From assembly GCA_009920815.1 (NCBI GenBank), contig RFZH01000011.1, positions 1-25,201 on the forward strand: a DNA stretch of 25,201 nucleotides, in the 5' to 3' direction. Source of the stretch: Paracoccaceae bacterium (lineage in GTDB: Bacteria > Pseudomonadota > Alphaproteobacteria > Rhodobacterales > Rhodobacteraceae). The notes beneath the pieces are model-generated. The model was not told the origin of the DNA and did not search any database. It saw only the letters and a list, made by a program, of their open reading frames with translations. A program made the position numbers and the translations under genes. Below, in pieces: positions 22,760 to 25,201 of the stretch (positions are counted from its first letter, which is position 1; each line of letters starts with the position of its first letter).

Positions 22760-23524
22760 CTAGCGTGGTGCCATGCGAATAGCGCCGTCCAAACGGACCG
22801 TTTCGCCGTTAATCATATCATTGTCGACAATGTGGCACACAAGCTTTGCGTATTCCGCAGGCGCACCCAATCGGGAAGGAAACGGCACTTGCTGCCCCAG
22901 TGATGTTTGGACCTCTTCCGGCAATGACTCTAATAGTGGTGTTAGAAATAATCCTGGTGCGATTGATGCAACGCGGATGCCGATCTGCGCCAAATCACGC
23001 GCCATCGGCAAGGTCATTCCAACGATACCGCCCTTTGACGCCGCATAAGCAACTTGGCCAATCTGTCCCTCATATGCTGCAACGGACGCGGTATTGATGA
23101 TCACGCCACGTCCACCATCAGCAGTGATCGGATCATTCTTTGCCATCCACGTTGCGGCTTGCGACGCAACATTGAACGACCCTATCAAATTTACACCAAT
23201 TGTTTTTGCAAACATCTCGGGCGGATGTGCTTCGCCACGCGATACTGTTTTGGCTGCTGGCCCGATGCCTGCACAGTTGACGGTAATATGTAATCCCGCG
23301 GGTGCGGCGACGGTAGCAACGGCTTCTGCCACCTCTGTTGCATTTGCAACATCGACCCGCAGAAAATTCGCCCCAACCTCTGCGGCATAGGCTGCGCCCA
23401 GATCTTGGTTCATGTCGAAAATTGTGACATGTGCACCCTTTTCGCGTAATGCTTTGACGGTTGCTGCACCCAAACCAGATGCCCCGCCCGTTACAATAGC
23501 AACAGTTTTGGATGTGATGTCCAT
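22760..23524 (-). CDS. SDR-family dehydrogenase (3-hydroxyacyl-CoA dehydrogenase type 2-like)
   Basis: This 254-residue classical short-chain dehydrogenase has the NAD-binding motif TGGASGLG (12-19), Asp38 in IFDMN favouring NAD over NADP, NCAGIG at about 83-88, and the catalytic set Ser147, Tyr160 and Lys164. The overall sequence, including GGRGVIINTASVAAYEGQIG and APGLFLTPLLESLPEEV, resembles HSD17B10/3-hydroxyacyl-CoA dehydrogenase proteins. It may therefore act in fatty or branched-chain acid oxidation. A perfect AAGGAGGA ribosome binding site sits six bases before ATG 23524, suggesting strong translation. It is divergent from a hotdog thioesterase, which also points to acyl-CoA metabolism. 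Confidence 0.9.
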   Translation of the reverse strand: MDITSKTVAIVTGGASGLGAATVKALREKGAHVTIFDMNQDLGAAYAAEVGANFLRVDVANATEVAEAVATVAAPAGLHITVNCAGIGPAAKTVSRGEAHPPEMFAKTIGVNLIGSFNVASQAATWMAKNDPITADGGRGVIINTASVAAYEGQIGQVAYAASKGGIVGMTLPMARDLAQIGIRVASIAPGLFLTPLLESLPEEVQTSLGQQVPFPSRLGAPAEYAKLVCHIVDNDMINGETVRLDGAIRMAPR

Positions 23525-23636
23525 TTACAATCCTCCTTATTTGATTGTGTTTTCGCGTGCGGTGACGATGTGGTCAATCAAAGAATAAATTTACCCCACG
23601 TCTTTTTCAGACGAAGACTTGATTTTAGAGGGCACG

Positions 23637-23655
23637 TTTTTCAAACTATGAAAAA
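23637..23655. promoter_or_regulatory. Inverted repeat upstream of thioesterase, possible operator
   Basis: TTTTTCA and TGAAAAA are perfect inverted repeats around AACTA and end 11 bases before the thioesterase ATG. It lies in the 142-base region between two divergent acyl-CoA genes. A second short repeat, CGTCT and AGACG around TTTTC, is at about 23599-23613. No regulator gene is nearby. Confidence 0.35.
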
Positions 23656-23666
23656 AAGGAACCCTC

Positions 23667-24098
23667 ATGGCACGCGCCCATCCCCGATCACGATCTGAAT
23701 TTTTTGATTTTCAAACCTGCCCCACACGGTGGATGGACAACGATGCCTATGGGCACATGAACAATGTAATCCACTATTCTTTGATTGATACAGCCGTTAC
23801 CAATTGGCAACGGGAACACGGATTTTTTGACGATCAAACAGTTCAATTTTTTGTTGTTGAAAGTGGGTGTTCATACCACGCACAAGCAGGCTACCCCGAT
23901 ATTATTCATCTTGGACTTTGTGTGACCCACATAGGGACAACATCTTGGCGCTATGATATTGGCCTGTTTCGCAATAACGAAGACACCGCTTTTGCCGAAG
24001 GTTTCTTTGCCCAAGTTCAAGTGGACGCAAAAAGCAATTCACCAATCCCGATAAGCAGCGCGTTTAGAGCCCATTTGGATGCGATCTTTCGCCGTTAA
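23667..24098 (+). CDS. Hotdog-fold acyl-CoA thioesterase (4HBT family)
   Basis: This 143-residue protein has the 4-hydroxybenzoyl-CoA thioesterase fold. The signature TRWMDNDAYGHMNNVIHY spans residues 20-37. Asp26 is the probable catalytic acid by alignment with the 4HBT active site, and GHMNN is the usual helix start. The rest (VESGCSYHAQAGYPD, TTSWRYDIGLF, AEGFFAQVQVD) fits the remaining strands. It probably hydrolyses an acyl-CoA thioester in the cytosol, with chain length unknown. GGAAC before the ATG is a modest ribosome binding site. It is convergent with the PhnA-family gene, 19 bases apart. Confidence 0.9.
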   Translation: MARAHPRSRSEFFDFQTCPTRWMDNDAYGHMNNVIHYSLIDTAVTNWQREHGFFDDQTVQFFVVESGCSYHAQAGYPDIIHLGLCVTHIGTTSWRYDIGLFRNNEDTAFAEGFFAQVQVDAKSNSPIPISSAFRAHLDAIFRR

Positions 24099-24117
24099 AT
24101 TCCAGTTACCCGACGCG

Positions 24118-24639
24118 CTAAGATTTCTTCACAAACTCGGTCAAAATAACAATCCGTTGACCATTTACCCGCCCTTCGATGTGTCCCGCATTATCAGAAA
24201 CCAAAGAAATATTGCGCACGGCTGTTCCACGTTTTGCCGTAAATCCCGCGCCTTTTACAGGAAGGTCCTTGATCAAGACAACAGCGTCCCCTGCCGCCAA
24301 TACGACACCATTCGTATCGCGATGAATCGTTTGGTACGGATTATATAAATCTTCCTTTGCCCAGTCTTCGAGTTCTGGATCCAGATATGCAATGTCTAGC
24401 AAATCGCGCGCCCATTGTTCTTGGGGCAATTTGTGTAACATGCGATAGGCCACGACCTTTGTTGCGTCATTCTCGCTCCAGATGGCATCATTCAAACACT
24501 GCCAGTGTGGCCCTGCCTCAGGCATTGAGGAAACACCCTCTGTGCAAGTATCACACAGGGAAACAGAAACGGGTTTTGGCGTGACTTGAACCGAATGCCT
24601 TGCATTCTCAGAACCACACAAAGCGCATTTATTAGACAT
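24118..24639 (-). CDS. PhnA-family zinc-ribbon protein
   Basis: This 173-residue protein has an N-terminal zinc ribbon with Cys5, Cys8, Cys29 and Cys32 (CALC and CDTC) and a C-terminal PhnA domain reading VLAAGDAVVLIKDLPVKGAG and NGQRIVILTEFVKKS. E. coli PhnA (YjdM) is shorter; this version has extra middle sequence. Despite the name, no phosphonate genes are nearby, and PhnA itself is not known to be required for phosphonate use. ATG 24639 follows AAAGGAAA and is preferred over ATG 24663, whose extra eight codons overlap that ribosome binding site. The function is unknown. Confidence 0.85.
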   Translation of the reverse strand: MSNKCALCGSENARHSVQVTPKPVSVSLCDTCTEGVSSMPEAGPHWQCLNDAIWSENDATKVVAYRMLHKLPQEQWARDLLDIAYLDPELEDWAKEDLYNPYQTIHRDTNGVVLAAGDAVVLIKDLPVKGAGFTAKRGTAVRNISLVSDNAGHIEGRVNGQRIVILTEFVKKS

Positions 24640-24700
24640 GTCATTTCCTTTTTCCCCTGCCATAGCGCCTAAGATCTAAAAGAAAAAGGGAAATACGGTT

Positions 24701-25132
24701 CTATGGTTCGCGCAGCGCTTCGCGCGATTTATAGAGTGGTTTCAATAAATACTGCAAAATTGTTTTTTCACCTGTATGCAGTTCAACTTGAGCCTGCATG
24801 CCAGGACGAATTTGAATGCGCGCTTGTCGGTCTGTTAACCCCTTGGTATCGACGCGCACACGTACCTTGTAATGCGGGTCACCATCTGGATTACGGCTTC
24901 GATCATCTTTGAATGTATCCGCTGAAATTACGTCCACATGCCCCATGAGTGCACCGTAGATCGTATAGTCATATGCACTCAGCTTAACAGTCGCTTTTTG
25001 TCCGGGCAGGACATTCGCAATGTTTTGCGGTTGCACCTTTGCCTCGATAAACAGTTCTTCGTCCAAAGGAATGATTTGCAATATTTCTTCACCAGAACGC
25101 ACAACACCGCCGATTGTCGTGACAGAAAGGCC
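24701..25132 (-). pseudogene. C-terminal part of HlyD-family type I secretion adaptor, 5' part cut off by an IS
   Basis: The 144 codons encode the C-terminal half of a HlyD-type membrane fusion protein, which links an ABC exporter to an outer-membrane channel in type I secretion. The sequence GLSVTTIGGVVRSGEEILQI, then EAKVQPQNIANVLPGQKATV and the end PLYKSREALREP are typical of the lipoyl-flanking and beta-barrel parts. The N-terminal membrane helix, the coiled coil and the first lipoyl half are missing. Homology stops precisely at the Gly codon 25132-25130, where the IS-like end begins, and an in-frame TAG lies at 25138-25136. GTG 25102 could start a fragment, but it would not be a working adaptor. 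An assembly join could also explain the break. Confidence 0.75.
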
Positions 25133-25201
25133 TGTCTAGCCCCAATTTTTTGTACCACTAATTTTCGTTTTCTCTATTAGCGTTTCAGGTGCGGGTGGTC
25201 G
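25133..25201 (-). mobile_element. End of an insertion sequence (IS3-like), continuing past the window
   Basis: From 25133 the plus strand reads TGTCTAGCCCCAATTTTTTG and then TACCACTA, which looks like the terminal inverted repeat of IS3-type elements (TG at the tip, CCCC then A/T-rich). The host HlyD reading frame stops one base before. The other end of the element and the target duplication lie outside the window, so the family is provisional. Confidence 0.6.
25136..25201 (-). CDS. Transposase C-terminus (partial, continues past window)
   Basis: The minus-strand frame entering at 25201 gives RPPAPETLIEKTKISGTKNW plus one Gly and then TAG at 25138-25136. RPPAPE is a common sequence near the end of integrase-core (rve, DDE) transposases of IS3-type elements, usually preceded by LGY. 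The reading frame runs into the terminal repeat, and its stop lies three bases from the element tip. Only 21 residues are visible, so the assignment rests on this short motif plus the adjoining repeat. Confidence 0.55.
   Translation of the reverse strand, partial: RPPAPETLIEKTKISGTKNWG

Noticed and set aside
1..25201. CRISPR array, tRNA, rRNA or prophage
   Set aside because: I saw no regularly spaced direct repeats, no tRNA-like cloverleaf with CCA-proximal T-arm, no rRNA core sequence and no phage structural genes.

Overview
The window looks like chromosomal DNA of an alphaproteobacterium of the Rhodobacteraceae (Roseobacter group). The evidence is the gene order dciA/DUF721-mutY, gshB-yraN-rsmI-lppC, glnD-murJ-rhomboid-trpS and nfu-tsaB-rimI. 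The protein sequences resemble that group, and base composition is moderate (roughly half G+C). Genes are densely packed on both strands. No gene-free stretch exceeds about 180 bases, and I see no rRNA, tRNA or CRISPR array.

Layout. 1-1105 (minus): a periplasmic DsbA-type thiol oxidoreductase cut by the window start, and a DciA/DUF721 protein. 1188-3411 (plus): MutY adenine glycosylase and an AlkB-type alkane monooxygenase. 3408-5648 (minus): glutathione synthetase, YraN and RsmI. 5725-11201 (plus): LppC-like lipoprotein, GlnD (PII uridylyltransferase) and MurJ (lipid II flippase). 11198-11884 (minus): a rhomboid-fold protein that appears to lack its catalytic residues. 11963-16186 (plus): TrpS, a VOC / universal stress / VOC trio, Nfu Fe-S scaffold, TsaB and RimI. 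16366-20998 (plus): a complete BMP-type nucleoside ABC importer (binding protein, double ATPase, two permeases). 21084-22756 (plus): a TSUP (TauE/SafE) permease overlapping a TIGR02186 protein of unknown function. 22760-24639: an SDR dehydrogenase (minus), a divergent hotdog thioesterase (plus) and a PhnA-family zinc-ribbon protein (minus). 24701-25201 (minus): the C-terminal part of a HlyD-type secretion adaptor, ending abruptly at what looks like the end of an insertion sequence whose transposase tail runs off the window.

Most of the window is housekeeping: DNA repair, translation quality, nitrogen signalling, cell-wall synthesis and thiol chemistry. The accessory content is the alkane hydroxylase, the nucleoside importer, the VOC/Usp cluster, the TSUP-TIGR02186 pair and the disrupted secretion gene. 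I do not see a clearly new multi-gene defence or biosynthetic system. The best leads are the IS/HlyD junction, the probable pseudoprotease rhomboid, the hairpins and half-sites in the BMP operon, and the TSUP-TIGR02186 pair.
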